Counted from the first letter of the stretch, positions 34,192 to 52,400 are shown. The stretch is DNA of 64,000 nucleotides from Zygnema circumcarinatum (GCA_037447605.1 CM074814.1:1599207-1663206), one strand, 5' to 3'. Notes: generated by a model not told the origin, from the letters alone. A program made the numbers and translations.

Positions 34192-34372
34192 AGCCAAGGG
34201 CCAAGGGTTGAACGGAACATGGGTTGGACCAACCATTGGAATGGTCACGATTTGCAAATCAATAAATCCCGATCCAGCCAACCATTGGATGCAATGGTTG
34301 CAGCCATTGGCAATGCTTGGCTGGCTAGCAAGCCAATGGTTGCAACCATTGGCAATGGTTGGCTGGGAAGCA
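34192..34372. repeat. 92-bp satellite family, short cluster
   Basis: Starts with AAGGGTTGAACGGAACATGG and GGTTGGACCAACCATTGGAA, then CGATCCAGCCAACCATTGGA, then satellite units with GGCAATGGTTGGCTGGGAAG. The same opening block precedes the array at 36540, so this block appears to be a defined left edge of the repeat. Confidence 0.88.
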
Positions 34373-34746
34373 AGGGAGAGAGGGAGCGAGGGAAAGGGGG
34401 AGTGGGAGAGTGAAGGAGGGCGAGATAGAGGGAGAAAGGGGGATTCTGCACGCAACAGCAGCATGAACACACCAAAATAGTGCTGCAAAAAACAGGCATA
34501 GAGAGAGTCATACAATGAAAAAAGACCCTTTCTTCATAAAAAAGGACAGCCTTTAAGGCAAAAAAATTACAGCTGGCAATTTCTGACACACTTATTCCGC
34601 TACTTCCTTTTGAAACTAAAACGGAAGTTGCCAGAGATGAAATTTCAATAAATACATGCCAAATTTTGTCCAAAAAAATTATTTACTCAGAAAATGAGTA
34701 AAAATCATTTCTAATTATCTTGAACCTTCAGTAGTTTGATTTGGAC

Positions 34747-35740
34747 TCAAGGACACAAAGGGCACTTGAAGCCCCGGCCATCCTCAGATGGCAAAAACAC
34801 TCCTCTCGGATCCGTCCACATCGGATGGAGAGGCTTCTGCTTGACTCTCAGCGATTCGTCCAAGCGGGCAAGTGCTTGGCGCAGAAGAGCCGATTCACGC
34901 GCCAAGGCCGCATTGCTCGCCTCCATATCCCACCCGCTGTTCAGCCTTTCATGGATAGTAACCAAATCTTGCAGGTCGTCGCCTCCCTGCTTCCTTTTCC
35001 AATTCGAGAAATTGTGCAAATTTCCTCCCATTTGCATTTTCCCCTCCCCAGGACCACTCCGGCGGCTGTATTGCGGCTCACCGAATGCCTTTTGGGTCGC
35101 ACTGAACACTGACGACGAGGCGCGGAACACAGGCCGCCGCCTGGCACTGAAGAGCGGCTCAGGCTCATCATAGAGCGGCGCCTTCAAGCTCGGATAATCC
35201 AAGGACTTTGCATGATACTCCTTCGAGTTGCGGACAATGGGATACGTCTTCACGGTCCGGGGGGGCTGTATTGCCAACAAGGGATCAGAAAACGCGAAAT
35301 CAGTCAAGCGTATGCATACAAACCTTCAAAACTGGCCCATACAAAAGCAAGCAGCATCAACGCAAAAAGCACTTTCCGATGCTAACAGCCCTAGAAACAA
35401 AAAGCTTGAAGTGTTTGGAAGGTGCAGCAGGTCATACCTGGCGAGGATTCGCTAACTCCTTTGCGAACTCCTCGTGCAACCAGTCCACAGCGAAAAGGTA
35501 GGCCTTTCCGAGTTCCGTGGCGCCCGCAAGCAGCCACGCCCAAGCGCTGTATCCAAGCACCGCCATGGCAGCCAGCGCATGCCAGGAGACGCTGCAAAAG
35601 ACGACAAAAAGGTCTTCCAGGTGCGGGCGGGCGGCTGCAGCAGCCTTCAGCCCGCCGCCCACCGCCGCTGCGAGCAGCTGCATCAAGTGCAGCCAGAAAG
35701 CGCAGAAAGCTGCCGCCCTGGCAGCACCTGGCACGGCCAT
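34747..35740 (-). CDS. Hypothetical protein with hydrophobic N-terminal half
   Basis: Not recognised. Two phase-consistent exons, 35438-35740 (ATG at 35740) and 34747-35265, give 273 residues. The first 100 residues are alanine-rich with hydrophobic segments at about 8-30 and 43-75, so a membrane protein is likely. The second half is soluble, with TYPIVRNSKEYHAKSLDYPS, a helical stretch with ARESALLRQALARLDESLR, and a C-terminal GFKCPLCP (a CxxC pair, perhaps metal-binding). Its 5' flank is an inverted copy of the flank of the gene at 32329. Frame, splice sites and codon use support a real gene. Confidence 0.6.
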
Positions 35741-36130
35741 GGATCAGCAGGAGGAGAGAGAGAGAGAGAGGGAGCGAGAGAAGAGAGAGAGGGAGAGTGA
35801 GAGAGAGCGAGAGAGCGAGAGAGAGCGGGTGGTCGGTGAGGGAGGGAGGAAGACATGACAGCCCGGACCGCAGGGCGAGGCCTTGGGGAGGGCCCCGGGC
35901 AGCCGAAACGTAATACAGGCTGCCCTATACCCGACGCAAGCGTCCGCGATTGGGCGAGCGTCGGCCGGGCAGCTCAAGTCTGGCAGCGAGCTGCCCGCAA
36001 GGGAAAGGTGTGGCCCAAAATGGCGGGCCGCGCTCCTACCTCATCTGCCCTGTGGATAGGACTGTACGGACGGACAGGTGGCGCCACCGCCGTGGGGGAA
36101 TGCTGCCGTACGGTGCGCGCGACGTGACGG
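35741..36130. promoter_or_regulatory. 5' module of the minus-strand hypothetical gene
   Basis: GA-rich tract (35752-35830), then GCAAGCGTCCGCGATTGGGC, a GCCGGGCAGCTCAAG block and GGTGGCGCCACCGCCGTGGG. Read on the minus strand it matches 31980-32328 element by element up to the start codon. The two modules face each other about 3.5 kb apart. Confidence 0.75.
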
Positions 36131-36189
36131 GACGCGCCGTAGGGGGGCTGCGCCTGATCGGAATCGCGGCGACGGAGGACCAGAAAGAA

Positions 36190-36538
36190 TTTCAGCTGCC
36201 CGACCGCCGCTCGCCCAATCGCGGACGACTGATTCGCTGGGAGGGCAGAATAAACCATTTGAATGCTGCCCGGCGCCAAACTTGAGCTGCCCGGCCGACG
36301 CTCGCCCAATCGCGGACCTTTGCTTCACGGTTGGGGCAGCCAAAACCATTTCCGATCTGCCCGAATCCAGACTTCAGCTGCCCGGCCGACGCACGCCCAA
36401 TCGCGGACCTTTGATTCACGGTTGTGGTAGCCAAAACCATTTCCTATCTGCCCGTGGCCAGACATCAGCTGCCCGGCCGACGCTCACCCAATCGCGGACG
36501 TCCGCGAAGGGTAGCCGAAAACATTCCGGGCCAAGGGC
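36190..36538. repeat. 91-bp tandem repeat, about 4 copies
   Basis: Units begin at about 36194, 36285, 36376 and 36467 with AGCTGCCCGGCCGACGCTCG and CCCAATCGCGGAC, and include GCCAAAACCATTTCC. Spacing is exactly 91. The unit head is the same sequence as the proximal part of the duplicated promoter module (35930-35990 and 32130-32160, inverted in the first), so the repeat derives from it or the reverse. Confidence 0.9.
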
Positions 36539-36539
36539 T

Positions 36540-37255
36540 GGACGGACCATGGGTTGGATCAACCATTGGAATGGTCGCGATTGGCAAGCCGTTGGTTCCC
36601 GATCCAGCCAACCATTGGATCCAATCGTTGGGCGGAGCGGGAAGCAATTGTCCAATGGTTGCAGCCATTGGCAATGGTTGGCTATATAGCCAGCCAATGG
36701 TTGCAACCATTGGAAACAATGGTTGGTTGGGCCGGGAATGAATGGTCCAATGGTTGCAGTTATTGGCAATGGTTGGATGGGAAGCTAGCCAATGGTTGCA
36801 GCCATGGACAATGATTGGGTGGGGCGGGAATCAATGGTCCAATGGTTGCAGTTACTTGCGATGGTTGGCTGGAAAGCCAGCCAATGGTTGCAAGCATTGA
36901 CAATGGTTGGCTGGAAAGCCAGCCAATGGTTGCAACCATTGACAATGATTGGGTGGGGCGGGTATCAATGGTCCAACGGTTGCAACCATTGGCAATGATT
37001 GGGTGGGGCGGGAATCAATGGTTGAATGGTGCAGTTATTGGCAATGGTTGGCTGGGTGGTCAGCCAATGGTTGCAACCATTGGTAACGATTGGGTGGGGC
37101 GGGAATCAATGGACCAATGGTTGCAGTTATTGGCAATGGTTGGCTGGGAAGCCAGCCAATGGTTGCAACCATTCGGCAATGGTTCGGTGGGGCGGGAATC
37201 AATGGACCAATGGTTGCAGTCATTGGCAATGGTTGGCTGGGAAGCACTGGAATAA
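36540..37255. repeat. 92-bp satellite array 4
   Basis: Opens with GGACCATGGGTTGGATCAAC and CGATCCAGCCAACCATTGGA as at 34192, then about six 92-bp units. It ends about 340 bases upstream of the fumarylacetoacetase start. Open frames here are repeat translations. Confidence 0.92.
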
Positions 37256-37592
37256 CTTTCCGTTATTAAACCTTTTTTGTTTATTTTAAAATCTTCCCCG
37301 CGTGAAAAGGGTTGTGTCGATCCTAAAAAGGGGTGGATTTATCAGTTCCCAAAGGAAAACACGCAAGGGACCCGTTGGCGCAATATCAAATATATTTGAT
37401 ACGAACCGAGAAAACCGAATGGCGCGCGAATGGTACAATGGTCAATATCGAGTACGTCTCGATTCGAACAGAAATTGGAGGTGCCGCAGCGCGCGCGAGG
37501 GCGAGGGAGCGGGGGAGGGAGAGGGTGAGGGAGAGGACGACGGAGGGAGGGAGGGAGCGACAGGCCTTCGGAGGTGCGAGGCCGTGGCAGCC

Positions 37593-42836
<5,244 letters not shown>

Positions 42837-42857
42837 TCTGGCGGAGGTGGAGGAGGA

Positions 42858-42888
<31 letters not shown>

Positions 42889-43724
42889 NNNNNNNNNNNN
42901 NNNNNNNNNNNNNNNNNNNNNNNNNNNNNNNNNNNNNNNNNNNNNNNNNNNNNNNNNNNNNNNNNNNNNNNNNNNNNNNNNNNNNNNNNNNNNNNNNNNN
43001 NNNNNNNNNNNNNNNNNNNNNNNNNNNNNNNNNNNNNNNNNNNNNNNNNNNNNNNNNNNNNNNNNNNNNNNNNNNNNNNNNNNNNNNNNNNNNNNNNNNN
43101 NNNNNNNNNNNNNNNNNNNNNNNNNNNNNNNNNNNNNNNNNNNNNNNNNNNNNNNNNNNNNNNNNNNNNNNNNNNNNNNNNNNNNNNNNNNNNNNNNNNN
43201 NNNNNNNNNNNNNNNNNNNNNNNNNNNNNNNNNNNNNNNNNNNNNNNNNNNNNNNNNNNNNNNNNNNNNNNNNNNNNNNNNNNNNNNNNNNNNNNNNNNN
43301 NNNNNNNNNNNNNNNNNNNNNNNNNNNNNNNNNNNNNNNNNNNNNNNNNNNNNNNNNNNNNNNNNNNNNNNNNNNNNNNNNNNNNNNNNNNNNNNNNNNN
43401 NNNNNNNNNNNNNNNNNNNNNNNNNNNNNNNNNNNNNNNNNNNNNNNNNNNNNNNNNNNNNNNNNNNNNNNNNNNNNNNNNNNNNNNNNNNNNNNNNNNN
43501 NNNNNNNNNNNNNNNNNNNNNNNNNNNNNNNNNNNNNNNNNNNNNNNNNNNNNNNNNNNNNNNNNNNNNNNNNNNNNNNNNNNNNNNNNNNNNNNNNNNN
43601 NNNNNNNNNNNNNNNNNNNNNNNNNNNNNNNNNNNNNNNNNNNNNNNNNNNNNNNNNNNNNNNNNNNNNNNNNNNNNNNNNNNNNNNNNNNNNNNNNNNN
43701 NNNNNNNNNNNNNNNNNNNNNNNN
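42889..43724. other. Assembly gap (N run)
   Basis: 836 undetermined bases, preceded by a long G run and followed by a long C run. These runs probably stopped sequencing or gap closure. Content unknown; the promoter of the next gene may be partly here. Confidence 0.99.
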
Positions 43725-44073
43725 CCCCCCCCCCCCCCCCCCCTTGAGATCAATGCCACATCATTCCTTCTGCAAAATCTCGGTTTCCCGCCATTCCAAG
43801 ACGTTGTCTTGCACTCCATCTTTCCCTCTCGCTCTCTCCTCTCTCCCTCCCTCTCTCTCGCTGCCCCACCCGCCGTCACTCTCTCTCGCTCTCTTGTTTT
43901 TCCCGACAGCCCTCTCCACCTCTCCCTCTCCCTTTCTCTTCCTCTCCCTCGCCCTCTCCAGTCCCTCTACCTCTCACTTCCGCCCTTTCCCTTTGTCTTT
44001 GCCCTTCCCCCACTTTCTTCATAGCCGCGCCGTCCGTCTCCTTCTGCGGGCCTTGTTTGGGGGGGAGGCAGCC

Positions 44074-47000
44074 ATGGCGGAGAGGGAGGCCCGCGCCCTG
44101 GAGGGCTTGCGCGTAGCGGCAGCAGCAGCCGCGCGGCCCATCCATGGCCGCGACGTTGCTAAGTTCTGCGCACTCTTGCTGTCAGGGCTGAGGCGGGAGG
44201 AGGAGGTGGAGGAGGAGGAAGAGGAGCAGGAGAGAAAGGGGGAGGAGGAAGAGGAGGAGGAGGAGGAGGAGGAGGAAGAGGAGGAGGAGGAGGAGGAGGT
44301 GGTGGAGGAGGAGGAGGAGGGGGAGGAGGTGGAGGGGGTCATGGCGGATCGACTAATTCATATGGGCATACTTGATTCGCTGGAGGCTTGTATGCGATTC
44401 GGGTATGCACAGGGATGCTCTTTCTTTCCTTTTTCTCTCATGGAGCTCTCCTTAAATTGAGCGCCCCGAACACTCTGTTTCTTTCAGGGACTTCACCCCT
44501 TCAGAAATTTGTAGTTGAATTCATCACTGGGATTTTAGCTTTTTTTGGTGTGAAAATCCTCAAATTTCTTATTTACAAACGCCATATGTAGCCTTTCAAA
44601 TGACCATGCTTACTTGTAGCGGTGGAGTCGGAACAAATGTAAAATGTTCTTTTGTTGGAGGACATTGCCACCTTCTGGTTCCTGTATGTGTCTTTCTTTG
44701 ATAATTGACTCTTTGAGGAATCAAAAGTCCGTTCATTGAATCCTTTAAAACACGTGGCATTTGGTTTTGTCAAAGTGAGCCGTAATGGTGATAGACCCTT
44801 ACTTTTTGAAGTGCATTGCTGTGCAGGCACGAGTCGCTTGCTATCTGCCGCGTGGCAGAGTTGGCAGGAGCTTTAGCTCTGTCATCGTACAGTGCAAACT
44901 GCCACGTGGCATCACACAATGGCATCGTAAGGGCTCTTGTAAATCTCGTGAAGAGTGATGGAGGAGTGGAGGTGATGGAGGTGGCAGCCCTTGCAATGGG
45001 ACATTTGGCAACTTCTGCGAACGGCTGCAGGGCTCTCCAGGAAGCTGGGAGTGTTGCCATCCTCTTGTAGGTGCCTTAGATGTGGCTTTCCATCTCCACC
45101 ATCACTCGGCATCTGTGGCAAGTTTGAGTTGGTGAGTAGATTCTGACAGAGGAGGGTTCTTGGATTTGTAATGAAATGAGTAGGGCCGATGTGTTCCTTC
45201 AACCATGCTCCCTTTTTTCGGTTGAGAGAAGTGAACATACATTATGTGACGTTCTCTCCGTTTCTGCCGTTCCCCTTTTTTTGCAGAGAAGCGTTTGTAA
45301 AGATTGCACGATCGACTTTTGTTGGCACTCCCCCCCTGGGTGTTTGGGAAGAAGTAGACCAGGGGAATAGCTGTGGTGGCTTCGGTAGTTTCCCGGCACA
45401 CCTAATGCTGCAGGAGGGGAAGCAAAATCGGCCGAAAACTGAATGTGAACAGAGGTTGCGGAAGAAACAGTTCATTGACAATCAGAGCACGAACCCCGCT
45501 GTTTGTGCAGAAAGCACACCCGTGAAGTTTGTCTCAACAGGATGCAACAGTTTAAAGGAAGCTGCTGACAAATGTGGTGGTGTCCTGTGCGGTAAGATTT
45601 GCAGCAAAACCGGAAGTGATTGTCATGCGAAAGGTGTCTTTATGGAGGTTCACAGGTGCATGGAAGCCCTTGTGTCGACATTGCACGCAGTCATGCTCGG
45701 ACCCTGTCCAGTCCTCTCTGCTCCAATAAATAGAAAAACACTCTTAGCAGCAGTTTATGGTTTGCAAGTCGTGTACGGCGTTCAACGAAAGTCAGACGTG
45801 GTCGACAAATTTCGAGTAGCGATTGGACAGTTAATCGTGCTGTTGGGTATGCTAAGCAACATAGGAGAAGAGAGGGATGGGATGGAGAGGGAAGCTTTTC
45901 AGACTTGTGAGTTTGGGACCTTCCTTGCGGGTCATCAGGGTGGTCTGGAGAATTTCTTTAAGGAGTATTGGGAAAGGAGACCCCTTCTGGTGAGAAGAAG
46001 GCAAGCTTCCCATGAAGCAGTCTCCAAAACGGAACCCAACACAGAATGCAGCAAGTTAGTCCATTGTGTTCAGTCTCCCATATCCGAGATTCATAACGGG
46101 AACGAGTCACAGAATGAGAAGCCGGAAAGTGTTTCGCTCTTACAGAGCATCAGGGAGCTTCAGAGTGATGAAGCTGTTTTCTCAGATTTGCTGCCAAAAT
46201 GTATAGCCTGCCCTACCGCACCATCGTATGATTTCGATCCTGCTGCTGTGATCAAAGCAATGGGAGACAAGCTAGGAGGCCCTATGGTTTCTGGACAGGA
46301 TTTGTCCCTAGTAAGAACCAATGCTTCGGCTCCTGGTCAGCAGGAAAACTTTTTCTCCGAGCACAGTCTCAGGCAGACAAGAAATGGCGTGGTTTCCGCT
46401 GAAGACTGCATAGAAGCTTACAGGGAGGGATACTCTATTGCCCTCAGAGGATTGACATATCGATTGGGTAAAATAGCTGAGTTGTCTGACAGCATAGCAG
46501 AGTTTTTAGGACAACCTTCTGCGGGAGCCAACCTTTATTTGACCCCTGGCAATAGCCAAGGGTTGGCCTGTCATTACGATGATCATTGCGTCCTAGTCTG
46601 TCAGATGGCGGGCTGCAAAAAGTGGACTGTTTATCGAGCAGAGGTCAAAATGCCTTCACTTTATGAGACTCGGCATACGCCACGTGCTTCAAAAAGTGAT
46701 GTTGAGGGGGAGTATGTTCTTGAGCCAGGGGATGTACTCTACATACCTAGAGGGTACCCCCATGAAGCAAGCGCCATAGGATTGAGGGGTGATGGAGAGG
46801 CAGATGTTGGAAATGGCATGGAAGGTGGAGGGGCAGAGAGTGAATTTCCTGAGGAGGGTGAAGCTTTTGGAGATGTTTTCGAGAGGGGGTTTGCGGGAGG
46901 TTCAGACTGTGGTGTTACTTTGAGACCATGCAGCAACAAAGGAGATTATTCGCTCCACGTGACCTTCGGACTTGAGGTTGAGCCTTTGTTTCAGTAAGGA

Positions 47001-48072
47001 GCCTGTTACTTCAAAAGAAACTTCTTGGAATGGATTTCAGAGGCATAGGCAGATACATTGGCAAAGGTCTACGTTCTTATTGTGAGCTTCAGATTTAGTT
47101 TGATGCTGTCTTGGCTGTTGCGGGTGTGTTGGCTGAGAAATTTCGGGTGTGTTGCTCCTCTCTAAGTGTGCCCTCTGTGGTGCTTCTAGGTGGGAAGGCT
47201 TCCTTCACATTGCCCTCAGCGCATGGCGTCTTCAAGAAGTAAGTGATGGAGGGAGAGGGCAATCACACATGCCAGAAAGTGGAGGTAGGGAAAGCAGAAA
47301 GCGGCCGCACACAGCTGTCCACTTTTCTGACGAAGACGGTATAGCTTTAGGCTCAAAATGGTTACTTCACTTAGGCATCCATTATCTGGCAAACAAATAT
47401 CCTGAATTGAGAAAAGCCTGTCTGGTGGGCAGCAGTTCTGATGCAGCTATGGGTCATACTGCTTCGGAGCTATTTGGCAGAGATGATACAAACTGTGGAG
47501 CAGATGAATCACAGGGGATACAATCCGCTGAAACTGCCTCTTACAACCCTAATAGAGCAAGCAATCTGACGCAGCAAGAGCTCACATGTGACGTTCAAAT
47601 GACAGAAAGGTTTCAATCACGGGAGGAAATGGAGCAGCATCGTTTGAATAAGGTACCTCTGCCATGGTTCCGTGGGCTCATGAAATGGGTTTGTAACAAC
47701 TGCAGCTTTGGTGAAGCAGTTCGAACATGTGAGAAGCTTCTGGAGATGAAGGACTTAGAAGAAGACGGAGGCCATAGAAACGGGGGAACAAGCCCCCCCG
47801 ATGTTTGTTCGTTTGTTCTCCTTGAGCAGGTGTTTGAAGAGGAAGGGCTTCCTGCCATTCTTGCCAAGCTTGACACCTTAATGCACACTTCAAAAGTCGC
47901 CCTGGAGACGGCTTTCACGGCTTTCAAGGAGAGATTCACGGAGCATTGCTCTTTTGAGGATTCGAAGGTGGCGTTCATGTTGAGGTTGGCTTCACTGCGA
48001 GATGGAAGGAGAGCCTTCACAAGGGGGATGCTGCTGCTGCATGAAGCCAATGCTCCGTTCAGTTTTGTGTAG
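44074..48072 (+). CDS. JmjC-domain ribosomal oxygenase / demethylase, NO66-like
   Basis: Fe(II)/2-oxoglutarate-dependent dioxygenase; NO66/MINA relatives hydroxylate ribosomal-protein histidines and some demethylate histone lysines, in nucleolus or nucleus. Four phase-consistent exons: 44074-44402, 44827-45066, 45287-46993 and 47190-48072, giving 1052 residues. The N-terminal part has a long poly-Glu run (codons from (GAG)n at about 44200-44320) and an armadillo-like stretch (VMEVAALAMGHLATSANGCR). The catalytic cupin follows: LENFFKEYWERRPLLVRR opening, iron ligands H619 and D621 in LACHYDDH and H682 in IPRGYPHEA. A winged-helix-like C-terminal half follows (VEPLFQWEGFLHIALSAW onward). Substrate cannot be told from sequence. 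The start context is GCAGCCATGGC. Confidence 0.9.
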
Positions 48073-49465
48073 TGAAGGCTCCATGCAGTGCACTTGGAAG
48101 CCATTGTGCTTCCAATGACTTTAAAGAATGGTCGCTTCGCGAGAAATCCGAATTGAACTCGAATGGATGGTTCCTTTTGCTGCATACCATTGCATGGGTG
48201 CTCACGGCGGCACTGTACATGTTTATACCTTATCACCCCCTGTTTTTTCTCTTTCGAATTTTCAATACTCAAAAAATCATGATTGCGAGACAGCAGTCTT
48301 CTTGCGTCTGAGACTTTGCCCTGCTCTGATATTTTCAGCACATAGGCGTGCCATGTCGCTCCTGCGGTACACGAAGTAGAAAGCTTAAAACCCTTCAGGC
48401 ACTGAAAACCCTGAAGTCTCTAAATGTCCTTTGGCCCAAGTGTTTGTCCAATACATGGAAAGTGGTCCGAAAGTGAGGTCCATCACCAGGTTATGTGAAG
48501 ACTACCAAGCAGAAAGGATGAATCCTCACATCTTTTCGGTCAGATTGGCTAAGTCGGCGAGTAGACTTGGGATCTGACTTCCAATACTTCGACATGAGAT
48601 GTGGCCTTCCAAATTCAGATATGTAAATATGATTAAAGGTAGAGTGAAGTGGTTCCAAAGAACGAACTAGAAGTGGCTATAACCCCACCGCCCCCCCCCC
48701 TTTCACTTTCCCCTTGGCTTATTACGTATTGGACAGTCTTCCCAACGGGACTCAAGGGGGGATGTGGCATTGATCTCACGATGGCGATGCCATCAAATGC
48801 ACATGACGAAATCATCACCGGGAACCACGAGAAACTGGTCGCAACGGACCTAAGGAGAAAAGAAAAAAGCTAGGAGGCGAAAGGCCATTCTCCATAAGAC
48901 GTACCAATTAGCGGGCCCCAAACAGCGATAGCTGCCGTTAACAGCAGAATTCCTTCCATTAGAGGTCACAAACTGTCAATTGACATCCAATCAATCAGTC
49001 GAGATCTGATTCGAAGTCCACACTGGCAACCCCGCGGCCACTCTCATTGTTGGCCGATTTTCCACGTGGGTCCGCAGGGACGCCGCTGGTTCGTCGACGC
49101 GCACATTATTGGTCCTTAGTGACCTCCCAAGTGACTTCAACAGCAGGTGCTCTCAGTGAAGCCCGAGTCAGCCACAGAGGACCGAAAGCAGTGCAACTTC
49201 GGCAGAGGACGGTCAATGTAAAGCACATAGTTGTTAGGATCAACAATTTTAGGGCTGATAGAGAATGGCCCTCAGAGGCCAACCCTGCGTTGGTTAGGAA
49301 ACAGCCCATCGAATTATTTAACTTTTATAAAAAAGAAAAGAAAACATGCCGAAAATATTGAGAAAACGACCTGCAAATAGAACCTACGCCTCTGCCTATA
49401 GTTGCTTTAGTTTCTCTTACCTACCCCTCCCTCCCTCCCTCCCCCCATCTCCCCCTGCACACAGG
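48073..49465. other. Intergenic between convergent genes, one dispersed repeat fragment
   Basis: Region between the ends of the NO66-like and SIN3 genes. 48775-48850 (CTCACGATGGCGATGCCATC, then GGAACCACGAGAAACTGGTC) resembles 31325-31400, a dispersed repeat of unknown type. Otherwise no feature recognised. Confidence 0.5.
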
Positions 49466-52400
49466 TCAGGACGCCCCCTCCTCCGCAGGCGCCACACTAA
49501 GCTGCTTGTCCGCCCACAGCCTGAACCGCTTCACCCGCAGAGGGAGGCTCTCCACCCTCTCCTCCGCACCGCCCTGCGTTGTCTCGAGGGCGCTCTTCAT
49601 GGCAGAGGCAGAGCTCCCCTCCCCCCCCCTACCTTGAGGGAGGCTCTGGAGGCATCTTTTTCTCTTCAGTCTAAGGAAGAAGTCTTCGGTGTCTAGCACA
49701 TATGACACCTGCACAGCACAGTTCACTTTGACAATGAGAAGATCGACCCACCTCCGAGACGAGAGAGACGGAACCATAGGTGAAGGCAAAGTTTTGAATG
49801 TGAGTCTTGCCTAAGGGGATGATGGCACATTGAAGCCATGGCTTAAAAGTAAATTTAAGCGTGCTCAAGTGTGGATGAGTGCAACCAACGCACCTTAGAT
49901 GTGCTGCACGAGATCTTGCATTCTAGGCCATTAAGGACTCGTACGGCATCTATCCAGCTCGAAGCCGCACTGCTTCGATTGCCTTTCGTCGTTGACCTTT
50001 TTGCATTCCTGCAATCGCACCACGAATGACAGGGTTTCAAACTGCAAATGGAGCACACGTAAAGTAGTTGGTCCGCAAACTTCATTAGTTACCGAACCGA
50101 GTCCAAAGTTTGAGCAACATAGCGAGGGCTTCTCCTACCTGTGCAGGAACACATGGGGACGATCTGAAACGGATTCAGAGGCAGAGCTGAGAAACTGAGA
50201 GAGGTAGTCACTGAAAACTGGGTCCAAACTGCCCGTGGGAACATCCAACTTCTCCGAACCACCCTCCATAAGCTGCATTGTGAGCACCCCCATTGAACTA
50301 GCTCCGGATTTCTGCAAAAAGACCAACAAGTAGTAAAAAAATTACCAGAAGAAAACGGGCACCTAAACTACAAGGTGTCCAGACAACCAATCTGCCAATC
50401 CGTGCATGAAGAGCGGGCCCCAAATCTTAGAACGTTACAGTCTGAGGAAAGCTTGAACTTTGTGAACTAAAAATTTAACAAACACTCAAGCTTAGCCGCC
50501 GAGTTTTGTATCCGCCGACACCATGTCATAGCACGCTGCAGGTTGCCAAAAATGGTAAAGCAAGTAGCTTACATGTTCAAGGCGATAGACATTGTCATCC
50601 TGAAGAAGCACGCATGAGTTGGCGTGGTAAACAAGGTCAACAAATCCTCCCGGGGCCCGCCCTTGCTCATAGGAATGAAGGACGAGCAGCTTGTTCGACA
50701 TTTCATCCGTTACGGCAGTTTGCAACTGCAGAGAGCCCGATTCACCCAGACAACCATAGACAGTCAGAATTTGACAATCTTCCCTGACTCTTCCTTTCTT
50801 CGTCACCTTCTTCTTCTTAGCATGCATTTGCCGAACACCAAGATAAATAAATAAGATAAACAACAGAAACCTCAAAAGCATGAAAGTAGGGAAACAATGC
50901 AAATGAGACAAGGATTACGAGACAAACAAGATAAGCATGTAACTATACCTGCTTTACAAGCTTGTAAATGAGCTTGTCCAATGTGAAGAGGACGTAGGAT
51001 TGCGTGCCGATAAGGCTTCGACAGTCATCTTCAAATTTCGTATTCTCTATTGTGCCGTCCAGCAGATTATACAGAAGTTCCATGAACCTGAAAATTCACC
51101 ATGAACCAATTACGGAAAGCCATTTCCAAACAGCTCCCAGTGTCCTAAAAACGTATGAACTCCAACAAAAGCATGACATAAACTAGAAGGCAAAGGACTC
51201 CCATACTTAGTGTAGGGATCGAGCGAGTTTCCATCGGTTTTGCTGCTCTTCCACTTGTGCTCCTGCGACTGAGCATTGGTCTTTGCGGAAAGTATGCGTT
51301 CATAAAGAATCTGCCAAAGAGAACATGACAGAGTACAAGTTCAGTATAATGGGCAAGGGGGCTCCGCTTCTATCCTGTGCGTCTTCACCTGATTGAAACT
51401 AAGATAAGCCCTAAGATATATTGAACCTTTCAAACCCAAAAATGAGTTTCTTTACTCACTGCCAGATGAAGAAAAATCACCTGATGTAGTCGCAAGAGTA
51501 TGTAAAAGACATCGTTTGCATAAAAAACATGGCTGCCATTCGTCGCAGTCGGAACACCCCCACTGAGGGAGCCCGGATGAGGGGCTAAAGGCTTGCAATG
51601 GAAAAACCGGCCATCTGGTGAGCTTGGAGAAGATATTCCCTCCGCCTCCCCATCATCTGCATCACCTCCTCCTTCTGCCTCTCCCTCACTCTCTCCCTTC
51701 GCGAGATGTTCATGGTCCTCATCGTCATCATCATCATGCTCCTCATCGTCATGCTCATTTTCACTGTTTGTATCGGACTCTACACTAGAGCTCCTGCCTG
51801 AGGACCCACTATCCTCTCCCTCTTCATCCCCTCTCGCATGCTGCTGATGGGCCTCTCCCTCTCCCTCTCCCTCCGCCTCCCCATCGTCATCATGAGCATG
51901 CACGCTCTTATGCTTGTCTGCTTCCTTGAAGCTGATCCCATTTGCGACCAATTTCCGATTTTCGCCTCCATCGCCTTCAGCTCGTTCGCGTTGAGGAGCA
52001 GAAGGCTCCTCCTCCTCAGGGGAGGGAGAGAGCTCTCCCTCTTCCCGAGGAGATCGCGGTTGAGCTTGTCCCTCAGTTGCACCTCCCATTACAGTGTCAA
52101 CAGCAGCTGCTTCTGTTCCCTGTTAAGATATAAGATATAGATATAGGCATGCCGCATTAGTCAGCCTTGACTTCACTAAACACATTGCCAAGGGAAGAGC
52201 TGCAGAACAAGTACAAATAATATGTCCTAATACTTTGGAAAGTGTACTACAACACTCTGATAATAGAATAGGAAGATCACGTTTCGAAGGAAAATTTACT
52301 ACAAGCCCATTTATCTTGGGGTTTAACAACTCAGATGTGCAGAAATGTCGATTTTTTGCCACACAACATCCATGTAAAGACAAATCCTTACAACTTGTCT

